Source of the DNA: Adineta ricciae
Lineage: Eukaryota; Rotifera; Eurotatoria; Adinetida; Adinetidae
Assembly (NCBI GenBank): GCA_905250025.1
Contig: CAJNOJ010000028.1
Span: 558,001 to 622,000 of the forward strand
Length of the DNA stretch: 64,000 bases
Reading direction: 5' to 3'
Shown: positions 13,652-23,394 of the stretch, one piece after another
Layout of the letters: every line of letters starts with the position of its first letter
Position numbering within the stretch: position 1 is the first letter of the stretch
Translations under genes and position numbers: made by a program
The notes under the pieces: generated by a model
Database searches by the model: none
What the model saw: the letters and a program-made list of their open reading frames with translations, nothing else
What the model was told of the DNA's origin: nothing

Positions 13652-13894
13652 TGTTGGATCAAAAGATGATATTTGAGGTTTTTTCATATTATTATTATTT
13701 GTTGGATAAGTTGAACATCCATCATCGAATGTTGAGAAGAATGGATCGTATGCTGTTGAGGGTGGTATTGATATCGATGGTGTATTGGTAGCATCCTCGA
13801 GGTTAGCTGATGACGAGGAGGCTGGGAGAGGGATAGTCGTTGATGTTGACAGAGATGTGGATCTTGAAGGTGGCGATGAAGAATCGTATGACAT
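12838..13894 (-). CDS. Divergent NK2-class homeobox transcription factor
   Basis: Two exons (13894-13396 and 13343-12838) join in phase to 334 residues. Exon 1 is Ser/Thr/Asn-rich, ends [13 protein letters not shown], and meets exon 2 (MSRLLTGQ) at the same position and phase as the corresponding intron of the neighbouring Nkx2.1-like gene, which supports common origin. The homeodomain reads [52 protein letters not shown]52 and Y54 again place it in NK2, but position 14 is Met and helix 2 is changed. The homeodomain has no intron here. No TN motif is seen in the N-terminus and no NK2-specific domain follows; the tail is rich in Gln, Pro and His and ends LLKHEPR. Upstream stops limit the start choice, though the first ATG could lie a little upstream if a 5' intron ends at 13909. 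Confidence 0.92.
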
Positions 13895-15146
13895 GATTTC
13901 AATGTATCCTGAAACATGATTGAAGTTTTTTTTTTTAGGATGATTTGTTGAATGAATATTATTGAAAATAAATGATGTCGATGAAGAAAGAAATGAAATG
14001 CGAGAAGAAAAGAGAGAAAGAAGAATTGGCCACTTACCGTGTTCGAACGAAGGCGTGCGGGATGAGAGATGCTCTGAGAAGGCTCTCAGAAGGCTTTCGA
14101 GATCGATTGAAGAGGTTCGACTCCACTCACGACACGGGCAAATATGTGCGTGTGTATATGTGCTACTTATTCGTTCTCACTCTTTTTTTTCTCTACGTTT
14201 TTTTTCACATACACAAACGAAGACAAAAGAGACCTCTTGTCTACGTATTGAGAATAATCATTTCCTCTCGTTTTCTCTCTCTTTTTCGCTTGCATTCACT
14301 CTTCTTTTATTTCTCTTTTGCTATTCCTTTGCTCGCGATTGGCTGAAATGTCAATAGATTCTCATTGGTCGAGAAAGCTCGACGTGCAACAAAAGCAAAG
14401 CAAAACAAGAAAGGAGGGAGGGAAGGAAAGGAAAGAAAATCTCGAATGCTTATCAAAGATTGTAAATCAACAGTAACAGAGATTTGTTACACATTGGTGA
14501 CAATTAGTCTTCTCATCGATTGATTACTGCTGAGACTGATGTGAAGAATACTTGAGTTGAATCGTAAAAAAAGAAACGATATGTAGAGACATTCTCATTG
14601 TGGATATCAAATAAATGAAATTTCGAAATTAATTTAAACGCACACCCGCTGAGATCTCGACGAAAGACACTTGTCATCAACAAGTAAATATCATATCTGA
14701 TTATTTCCAATGAAAATATTAATAATCACACGAAGAAAGCTCATGTTAGAATTTTCGTTTGTGAAAGAAGTATTGCTCAGGGATATAATTTTTGTCGTTC
14801 TGCCCGTTTCTATAGAAATATTCTACTCGGATTTCCTTGCCATTTTACTTTTGCTTTTTTTAATAATACAAATACAGTATAGAACGAAAAGAAGAACGGA
14901 AGACACAGTCGTCTAAAGTGTTTATTTTCAGAATAGAAGTTATGAGAAAAATATTTCAACGGAGTTTGTATTCTAAGGTTTCAATTTATGTTGTGTTTTA
15001 AACCATTAACTAGAAATCTTATGCATAGAGAAGAGAATGACGTTCAGAATTTAAACAAATACTTGAATTAAAAAGCAAACGACACTCGGCCATGTCAACA
15101 TGTACAGTCTGATCTTCATTATAATCTAAAAGAAAATGTTCCTCTC
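13895..15146. other. Promoter-side region of the divergent NK2 gene
   Basis: About 1.25 kb upstream of the NK2 start. It contains long pyrimidine-rich and purine-rich tracts (near 14160-14330 and 14400-14445). Two overlapping open frames at 13962-14357 are low-complexity and unspliced, and I do not accept them as genes. Ends at the single N at 15147. Confidence 0.5.
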
Positions 15147-15147
15147 N
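15147..15147. other. Assembly join (single N)
   Basis: Single N immediately before the second copy of the 1.9-kb duplication begins, so it marks a contig boundary. Confidence 0.95.
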
Positions 15148-15724
15148 CCAATCTGTACTGAATTCGAATCAAACAAATCGATTTCCGCACATGTATGTTG
15201 CATTACATGAAATCAGAACGTTTGAAAGATATGCTGGACGCCACTTTTCTTCTTCTCTTACGTCAATCACCCGTGGTGTGCGCGCTATGTTTTGCGAATG
15301 GCTTAGCGTCGATCTAGCGACACGTGTGTACAACGATTGCGTCACTCCCTAGGTTGACAACGAAATATATTTAACAAGTAGCTACTTGAATCGATTGCTT
15401 TTTCTTTCCCGTTCGACTTCGAGGAAATTCGCTAAACTAGCTTCAATTATCACTGTTTCTTCAAAATACAATTACGTTCATAAACACGTTGTATACATGT
15501 AAATCAGATCATTTCGACTTGAGTAAATAATGCCACCTACCTGGTTGTCGATGTATTGTGCAATTAATTTAATGCTCGAAAAACAAAACTGTGAATAACC
15601 TACGATAGTAAAAATAGTCACCTGGACGTTGAATGTCTATTGTGATAATTGTCTGACTTTTTACTCTCTGTCTCTTTTCTTTTCTTTTCAATTTACTCGC
15701 ATCTAAAGTGTTTCTTTGTGAAAA

Positions 15725-15743
15725 TGACTGCCTGTGGCAGTCA
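15725..15743. repeat. Short hairpin with inverted loop TGT
   Basis: Arms TGACTGCC/GGCAGTCA identical to those at 12309-12327, loop TGT instead of ACA, i.e. the loop is the reverse complement. Confidence 0.8.
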
Positions 15744-16259
15744 GTCAGATTTATATTAAATATATACATACAAATTGACTAAAGAAAATATGAAACATGT
15801 TTTGTTGTTTCGGTTCAATTATCTGCTAGAATCGGTGATTCTTTTCAAAGGTCTTGTTTTCTCTTTAAACTTTACTAGTCGGTTATATATCGATCAAATA
15901 TTGACATAGGCGATACGTGAGATGACATTTTTTCTCTCTGCTTTTAGCTAGTCGTTGTGCCAACATTTCATCCACTTGTAGTCTCTATCCAGCTGCGTCC
16001 ACCACTTCAAACTGACATTGAGAGTAGGGCCCGTTTTGGTCTCGGACGACAACGATGAGATGATTGAATTTAACATGCAAATAGAATTAGGCATATCCAA
16101 TAAGAAAAGAAAGCTTTTGATAGAGACGCAGTAAGATTTTTTTTTCTTCTAAAAAAACAATAAGAAGGAATTGCACGACAAAAAAGAAGAAGAAGAAGAA
16201 GAGAAAAAAAAAGGAAAGAACGAATCAAAATAGACGAGTTTCAAAGATTGTTTCTGGAA

Positions 16260-17073
16260 TTAACGTGGTTCATGTTTCAATAAGTGAAGAGATGAATGAG
16301 GATGTAAATGATGTCCATGAGGAAGTCGTTGATGGCCTGCTGCTGAAATCGGTATTTGCGAATGAAACATATTTGATTGCATTTGCGATGAATGTTGATG
16401 AGGATTGCCTGTTGATGATTGTTCATCACTGCTATCGGCACAATTACTTCCATTTTTCTCTTTTGTTGCTTTCTTTGTTTTATACCGATGATTCTGAAAC
16501 CAGATTTTAACTTGTGTCGAGGATAAACTGAGTGAATGTGCCAATTGGTCACGATCTTGAGCGTTTAAATATCGATTTTTATCGAAGCGTTTTTCCAATT
16601 CCATGACTTGTTGTTGAGAAAACAGAACTCGACGTTTACGTTTTGGTGTAAAAGCAAATGGATGATAAGCTGACTTTAGTGGATCAACCATCATTGATGA
16701 TGCTGCAGCAGATTGATACATATCGTATTGAGAAGGTGTTTGGCCAGTTAGTAAACGAGACACTAGAATAGAATCAAATATGCAAAAGAATTATTGAAGT
16801 CTTGTTTTCTTTCGTACTTGCAAATCTTGGATCTGCGCAGTGTGTTGGTTGATACCATGAATTAGTTGATGCATTAGTTGTATTTGTCGGTGATGTTGAT
16901 ATCGGATTGGTTGTCATTGTATTATTCGTTGTTTGTGCGCGATAAGGTGTTTGACAGAAATAATCCGAATATGTACGCGCTTGACTTGAAAAATACGATG
17001 TGGCAGCATCCGAATAGAATTGATATGGTACACCCGTAGGAGAGAAATGACTTGCGAAAGAATTCTGATAAAT
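16260..17073 (-). CDS. Second copy of the divergent NK2 gene, 5' part missing
   Basis: Exon 2 (16762-16260) and the 3' part of exon 1 (17073-16818) of the gene at 12838-13894. The homeodomain protein sequence is unchanged; nearby changes are one alanine fewer in the alanine run (QSAAASS for QSAAAASS), Ile to Met, and Pro to Ser in the tail. The frame is intact, so the copy is not decayed; it simply stops at the N at 17074, where the sequence switches to something unrelated. I read it as an allele or homoeologue fragment rather than a third gene. Confidence 0.8.
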
Positions 17074-17074
17074 N
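17074..17074. other. Assembly join (single N)
   Basis: Single N ending copy 2 of the duplication. The following sequence does not continue exon 1 of the NK2 gene. Confidence 0.95.
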
Positions 17075-17922
17075 TGAGAGAATTATAAATAGAAAGAATT
17101 TTAATTGGCTATGGAATCTTTGTCAATTTTCAATGATGAGAAAGAAAGAAAGGGGACACGATTGGTCAAAATGTTTTTCTCAAAACGAGTCATTTATCAC
17201 AAGTTTTTACTTGCTAAACTTTTTTGATTTTGTTTAAAGAAAAAAAAACAATATCCGCAAGTAAACGGAGCTCATATGTTACCTAAAGTATGCACTTGTC
17301 AATGATGATCATATAATAGCTTCAAAATTACTCACATTTATATGCGTGTACAGATCGGAAACTGTGAACAGATGTTTTCTTTCAACGGAATTTAATATTG
17401 TAATGACGTTTTGTTCAAATTTATGACGAAAAAGAAAGTAAAACATTTCTAGTTCGAACTACATCATGTTTAAATATTCGGTTTGCAAATCAATTGAATT
17501 TATTTATTTTGTCAAAGACAATAACAGCCAACGTAAAGAATAACATGCCATTCAACATTTGAAGGACTACACATGTCTCGAACAAATGCTGGAATAATAC
17601 TTATCGTTGAGAGTAAACTGTCCGTTGAGCAAAAGCTAAACTAAATCTTCAGCAAAATATATTTACATAGGACTTTTAGTCAAGTGTTATCATTTGTACT
17701 TGGAATATATCGAAACTGGATCATTTAACGTAAAAGAAAGAAGATTTCGCATTTCATGCTTTTAAAACATTCTTTGTTATGCGTAACATCGATGGAAGTC
17801 AACTGATGGGAACAATCAGCAGATGGTTTGGGATGATAATATCGATTGAAAACATAGGTGTGAGAATCGGAAAGTGTCTGGAACTACATACACAAGCGAT
17901 TCATTCTCCTTAAAGTAATATC
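17075..17922. other. Gene-free stretch
   Basis: About 850 bp of AT-rich DNA between the contig boundary and the small secreted-protein gene. No coding pattern, RNA gene or repeat recognised. The last 100 bp should hold the promoter of the gene at 17923. Confidence 0.5.
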
Positions 17923-18712
17923 ATGTTGAAGTCGATTGTTTGCCTTTGTTTTCTTGCCTTAGTAACAGTTAACGCTGTTCGATTTGAAGTTAGTTTCAAT
18001 GTTCCAGCTAACTCTGCCTTACTTTCGAATGTGTTTAGCTAAATGACAATGCTCGTCGTTTCTTGGCTAGCGCAAAGTCATCTAATCTACCCGAATCCGT
18101 TCGATTATCATTGATTAAACACGAAGGCCGTGGTCCAAGTGATTCGTCGTACGTGACGAATCGTATTTCTTTACTTTTTTCTAAATTATCTGTAATAGAC
18201 ATTGGTGTTGCATTAATGAACAACCGATTACAACTGAAACTCAAACCAGAATCGAATATGCCACACACGCTGTCGCAACCAAAACAAAAGTTCGTTTCGA
18301 AGTCGACTAAGAACAGTTAATCACATCAGACTGCATTTAGGTTGGTTATGTCGATTGTGGCTTTATGGGAATGATGAAATGCAGTAACTATGTGACAAGC
18401 TATAAGTTTGTTTTCGATTTACCTAGAAAATTTCATTGCGTTTTGAAATATTTAGAACGGAAACATATTCATTCATACAAACATTTCAAGTACCTAACAT
18501 GGCTGCATGCAGCACTCACGAAATGAAATGTTGTTCAGGTTATTTATTGGTATGATCATCTTTACTGAGAAGGAATTTTCGAATGAAATGAATCCTGAAC
18601 ATGTATTTAGGTCACCGGTAACTGTCATAGTATTCAGGATTTATCTGCAAATCAAGAATTGTTCCAATTTTTATTCGGTCTTGGTTTACTCGGATCCACG
18701 CCCGGCAAATGA
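17923..18712 (+). CDS. Small secreted cysteine-containing protein, six short exons
   Basis: No single long open frame shows this gene, but six exons fit together with consistent phases: 17923-17988, 18039-18148, 18199-18289, 18341-18405, 18456-18549 and 18611-18712, giving 175 residues. All five introns are 50-61 bp with GT..AG ends, matching the rest of the window. Residues 1-18 (MLKSIVCLCFLALVTVNA) form a clear signal peptide. The mature part has about ten cysteines in pairs and singles (HWCCINEQP, YVDCGFMGMMKCSNY, AACSTHEMKCC, TGNCHSIQD) and ends LFGLGLLGSTPGK. An AATAAA signal lies at 18725, 13 bp after the stop. I do not recognise the family. The cysteines suggest a disulphide-stabilised extracellular protein. 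The exon 3 donor could instead be 12 bp downstream. Confidence 0.72.
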
Positions 18713-18724
18713 ATGATCATTTGA

Positions 18725-18730
18725 AATAAA
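18725..18730 (+). terminator. Polyadenylation signal AATAAA
   Basis: AATAAA 13 bp after the stop of the secreted-protein gene, followed by a second overlapping AATAAA. Confidence 0.6.
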
Positions 18731-18828
18731 ATAAAACAAAGAAAAAGAAGGTTATATTCTTCCGAGATGAAATTTATTTTACTGCACTTTTTCGCATCGT
18801 TCGAATAGAAAATTCGTCGACGTTTTTT

Positions 18829-20116
18829 CTAAGAAGTATTTGAAAGACTCTTTAGAGGCGAACAAAATCTTGAGATATTAATGTCACGCGTCGATGATGA
18901 CGACCGGGAAGTCACTCGTCGTTTCACGGAACTTCGTGTTACCACAGAATTGTTTCGTGTCATATGTGGATGAAAGAGAATTTGTAACGTTTTTGCACGA
19001 ATAATCGAACTTGTCATCAACAAAATCGGAAAATGTGAACAATGATGAATGATCTCCATGAGATCTAAGAGTATCGAGAGATTATTGGTTGGAATTCGTT
19101 CACCTTGAAAAGTTGCCAAGGCACCTAGAATACCAATAGGTGACGTCAACAACAGAAATGCTACACTTGAAAGTAACATGTAAAGTATGACGCTCCGTTC
19201 TTTCCAGTCATCGTTCTTATACGTTCCAAAACGGGTTCGACGTTGATGCGAACGCCGACGTAAACCGATCATCAATGTAATGTTTGTTGCAATGATAATT
19301 AATGGCAGTACGAAATTATTTAAACCAATATTTTCAATAAATAATAAATTACTCAAAGAAAAACGAATACCGTATGCGTTGTAAAATGCATTATCACATG
19401 AAAATAAGATTTTCCTCTTCTCTATATCAAAGTAACAATAAGAGACATCATATGGCCAGAAAAGAAATGGATGATTGTAAATAATCACAAGTAGAAGAAT
19501 GCAAATCGTGGTTAAACATGCAGTTCGACGACTCATCAAAGCTCGACGGTCAGTCGACCATACTTTCAAATTTCGTTCTATACCTAAATAGATAACTTAC
19601 TGAGAATGCTTGTCGAAGTCCTAATATTACGTCGTTCCTTTATTCTCATCTTTAATTATGTACGACATCGGATACTCTTCTTTCCACTTCTAATTTATCA
19701 TGACTTTCATTGAAAGCTACCCTCTTTTGGTATTGATGTCATCTAGAGTATCTTTTCCTCAAAATAGATCGAGAAGGCGTGTACATGCATGCCTTACCTA
19801 ATGCACAAAGGAAAGCATACGATGAATTTTCACTTGTCATCGTTAGAAACCATGTCACTGAACATACAAAATAAGGATGTTGAATGTGGAAAAATAACAG
19901 ATGAACGGTATATTCGGCTGATAGTTTGATGATGTCCGCAATGGATAAAGCAATAATAAATATTGAATATGGAGTATTAGTAAGTGACTTTGCGCGACAA
20001 AATAATAAACACGAACATAGATTAAGAATTGTACCAAGAATAGTTAATAAACAACCGAAGGTAAAATAGAATACGATGACATTCGAATCTGCGCGTGCGT
20101 TACATGATGTATTCAT
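18829..20116 (-). CDS. Rhodopsin-family G protein-coupled receptor
   Basis: Two exons (20116-19798 and 19583-18829) join in phase 1 to about 357 residues with seven hydrophobic segments. TM1 is around VIVFYFTFGCLLTILG, TM2 around YSIFIIALSIADIIKL (the LSIAD pattern of class A receptors), TM3 ends in SYAFLCALGIERNLKVW where ERN stands in for the DRY motif, TM4 CLTTICILLLVIIYN, TM5 NNFVLPLIIIATNITLMIG, TM6 SVILYMLLSSVAFLLLTSP, TM7 ILLDLMEIIHHCSHFPILLM. There is no clear NPxxY in TM7. A cysteine before TM3 (FVCSVTW) and one in the second loop (LFSCDNAF) can form the usual disulphide. The short N-terminus carries an NTS glycosylation site. The intron (about 214 bp) is longer than average here. 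Such peptide-receptor-like GPCRs are numerous in bdelloids; the ligand cannot be inferred. Confidence 0.88.
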
Positions 20117-21965
20117 TGTATGATTTCAGCACTCCGTCTGTCAAAAGAAGTTCTCGGATAGTATTATATCTGTCTATCTATCTGTCTAGAGGAAAGAAAA
20201 GGAATATATGACATTCATCATTCTTCTTTTGTCATCAAGAAAACGATGAAAGCGGATTTTAGACGAATACTTGAAGCTAGTCTGGAGTATTGGAGTTGCC
20301 TACGAGACGCAAAATGAACGGACGTGTTGATATTTCAGAGTAACTGTTTTCAGTGCTTGAGTCTCATGCGAAGCGAAGCTATATCTTTGTACGAGCTTAA
20401 TGAGGCAAAAGAATACCGACGTCGAAGATTTCTGAGACTATTGCCAATTATGAATGATAGACGTGTTCAATCGAGACAGATAATCATTGCTCCTGCTGAA
20501 ATGATGACTGCACTTGAACATGAGAAAGAATCTCTCTCAAATAGGATCATTTGTCATTCGTTTTGTCAACAAAATCAAAGTACTGTCTTCGTTGTTGTTC
20601 TGTTGACCCTAGAATTCAATATTAGATCGAATGGCATATCTTTATACTGACTATTTTCTGACTACTCAGAAAACATCATCGCTAGTCTGTTATGTAAATA
20701 CTACTTAAGACGGCTATTGATGTAGTATATTAACCTCAAAGACGAACGAGAAAAACAGATGAAATGTATTTTGATCTTATTGCATAGGATGTTTTTCACG
20801 ATCTCTGCTATGTCTTACTTTATTGACAATGGAGAAACTAGTATTCTTATCGTAGACAATACTCTTAATCTTTGCATTACATTGTATTCTTCGTAATTGA
20901 AAATGTTCCTTCGCAGACGATAATCATCAGAGGACATCATTATATAACATATGCAACGAGCTATATTTACACAAATGAGTCTGAAGATCCCATAGTGTTT
21001 TATTATAACAACTGCCAAAAACAACTAGCATGCCCGGAGAGTCAATGTCAATATGTCCTAGTATTTTCAAAGTAATATTCTGTTGGCAAGTCTGTTTGAG
21101 ATGTACAATTATTCTTGGAAGAAAAAGATTTGACTTATTACGCCTGTGTATGACTGACGTCAGTGTATGTGAAGTGCTTAATTACAAACGACGTTGGATT
21201 TGGTCTTACTTGTCTCTTATATCAAGGAATTCATCACGGTAGGATTTCGAATTCCAATATGTGGAAGAGAAAAAATAAGCAAGAAGTAGGTGTTTACAAT
21301 AATATTAAACACGTGTTTCTTTCTATCAAACGGAATAAATCAAAGAAAGAAATTCGGAAAATCTTATCTTGATTATGCTACTACTCGCCGTCATTGACTG
21401 TTATGTTCTACTGTCTTTTGTCTAAGGCATGATCTTGATAGATGATATTTATCTTCATTATTTAAACATGAAGATTGATGATAATCAATTGAAATATAAG
21501 AATAATCGAGAAATCCAGACCGTCTTTATTATTTATAGCGATTGAGCTATCAAATATTGTTGTATTTTGTATTCAGTTGTTGGAAAAAGACAATTCAGGG
21601 GGGTTGGATCTCCTCTACCAACACTCCACTTAAGTCCTTTTGCGTGCGTATATTAATAGAAACGGAAGGGGCTTGGTGAAAGTGTGTACACTCATGACAA
21701 TCCTTCAAATGTTTATATGTTCTGTCGATGTAAGTCGCATCTTCACGAAATAACGCATATGTTTTCTTTCATATGACGAGAAAGTATTTCATTTCGATGA
21801 TAAATATATATTTTATTGGAAAACGTGAGACACAAGAAAATAGTGTAACTGTATTCGCAAAAATGGTTACTTATTAGAATGAAAATGTCTTTATTTAGAG
21901 TTAATATTTAAAGTGTGATACGATCGTATCTATATACACATAATAAAGCAAAGTGTATAAAAGAA
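20117..21965. other. Gene-free stretch
   Basis: About 1.85 kb upstream of the GPCR and downstream (3') of the BSDC1 gene. The longest open frame (20324-20650) has no domain and no splice context and I do not call it. A G-run sits near 21598-21606. Nothing else recognised. Confidence 0.5.
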
Positions 21966-23199
21966 TTACGACCATGCTTCCCATTCATCATCAAATTCAT
22001 TCGTATTTTTCTTCTCCGTTGATGATGCTACTGCTGCTGCTGTCGTTGTTGTTGATGCCGACAAATTATCCGATGTAACTGTTTCTGCAGATTGGGTAAG
22101 AGGATCAGCGTCTGATGCTGATGGTAGGGATGACGAAGCAACATCTGTTTCATCGAATTCTCTATCCCAACTATCACCTACGAGTACGAAACCGATTGTT
22201 TCTGCGATTACTCAATGAACGTCTCTACCTGTATCACTTTCACTACGTTCATTAGATGGTTTTTCAAAAGATGAATCCGTGTGTATCGTTTCCTGTTGTT
22301 CTTCATGATGTTCGACAGATGCAATTACAGCTAATGGCTCTTCAGTTGTCTTCAGTGCTTCTTCTGAAGTGTTCTCTTCTATACAATCAAGATAAAATAA
22401 GTCAGCAAACAAAAGTTTGCTCGATTTTACCGGGTTCATCCCAATCGTTAGCATTGTCTTCTCCTGCATTATCATTGGTTTCCGAACAGATTTCATGAGC
22501 ACGTCGGAGCAACTGCGTACGTCTTGCTTCTTCTTCTTCAAGTTGATGCACGCGAAAATAATATCGAGACCAAAAATCAACATGCGTGGTCTGTGCTGGA
22601 ACAAGATTTGCATAGAAGGAACGTACATGAGGAGCATCGATTAATAATTGTGCAATATCGCCTTTCCGATCATCAACATTAAACTCCGATGTTTGACGCC
22701 AAGTTTCATACGCCTCAGTTTGTACAGGATCAGTTAAATATGTTGATTCGTCATTTTGTAATCGAGTTAATTCACTCTGAAATTTCAAATACTATACATG
22801 ACGAAACATCAGACTCAATAGTATATTACATGAATGCGATCGAATGACGGTTTAAGAGAACTAGGTTTTTCTGTATTCTCTTCGGTCTTGTCAGCACCAC
22901 TTATTTTCGATACAAATCGATTGATACCGAGATCTCCAACCTAAATAATTCAATCTGTTATGCCAAGAACTGAGTGTAAGAAAAGAAGACGAACATACTT
23001 CTTGACTTTTAATTTTAGCTATGTAAGATTCTGTATCATTTTTGACTACTGTTGTAAATTCAGTCAAATCTCGGCGAACAAATTCCAATGCATCTGCTGA
23101 CTACAAGAGCACGAAGCGATATCTATCTTCTCGTTCGAATCGAATATACCCTACTTTATCACGAACTGTTTGAAGAGCTGATGTAAGCCAACTCGTCAT
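21966..23199 (-). CDS. BSDC1: BSD domain-containing protein 1
   Basis: Several short exons join across 50-60 bp introns. The N-terminus MTSWLTSALQTVRDK joins SADALEFVRRDLTEFTTVV, the BSDC1 counterpart of human EKSSEALEFMKRDLTEFTQVV. The BSD region follows: TEAYETWRQTSEF, IAQLLIDAPHVRSFYANLVP and then HVDFWSRYYFRVHQLEEEEARR, which carries the conserved FW and Y/F-F of BSD domains and the strong VHQLE...ARR signature. A Ser/Thr/acidic linker leads to the C-terminus NEFDDEWEAWS, like the WEDWE end of the human protein. The start is the first ATG before SWL; the frame upstream is intronic. BSD domains are small three-helix bundles also found in TFIIH p62; the cell role of BSDC1 itself is not well established. 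It lies about 195 bp 3' of the start-side end of the SLC36 gene. Confidence 0.92.
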
Positions 23200-23394
23200 A
23201 TTCGAAAAATCTAGAAGAAAAATCAAACAAAAGTAGCACATCAGAGCATGGAAAATTACTGTTTCAATCAAAAAATATCTTAGTTTTATTTTGTTCATTA
23301 TATGAATCGATTGTCAAATGAAAATGAAAGAATGTCAAGCTATTGCACTCGGCTTTAGTCATTACAAGAAGAAATAAATGTACACAATGGAAAA

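Larger units (their letters stand above)
15148..17073. repeat. Copy 2 of the 1.9-kb duplication, probably an allelic contig
   Basis: Starts and stops exactly at single Ns (15147 and 17074) and matches 11716-13651 throughout, including 1.1 kb of non-coding 3' flank. Differences are substitutions at a few percent by eye, a 12-bp indel, and small A/GAA-run indels. In the coding part the changes keep the frame. A short contig of the alternative haplotype, or of the second genome copy of a degenerate tetraploid, scaffolded next to its partner explains this better than a tandem duplication with breakpoints at both gaps. Confidence 0.85.

Noticed and set aside
13962-14357. Two overlapping plus-strand frames upstream of the NK2 gene
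   Set aside because: Low-complexity, Arg/Glu then Phe/Ser-rich, no splice context, no recognisable domain; more likely 5' regulatory DNA.
16260-17073. A third NK2 gene
   Set aside because: Boundaries coincide with single Ns and flanking non-coding DNA is equally similar, so it is treated as an allelic contig.
20324-20650. Plus-strand frame of 108 codons upstream of the GPCR
   Set aside because: No domain, no splice sites that extend it, composition like surrounding non-coding DNA.
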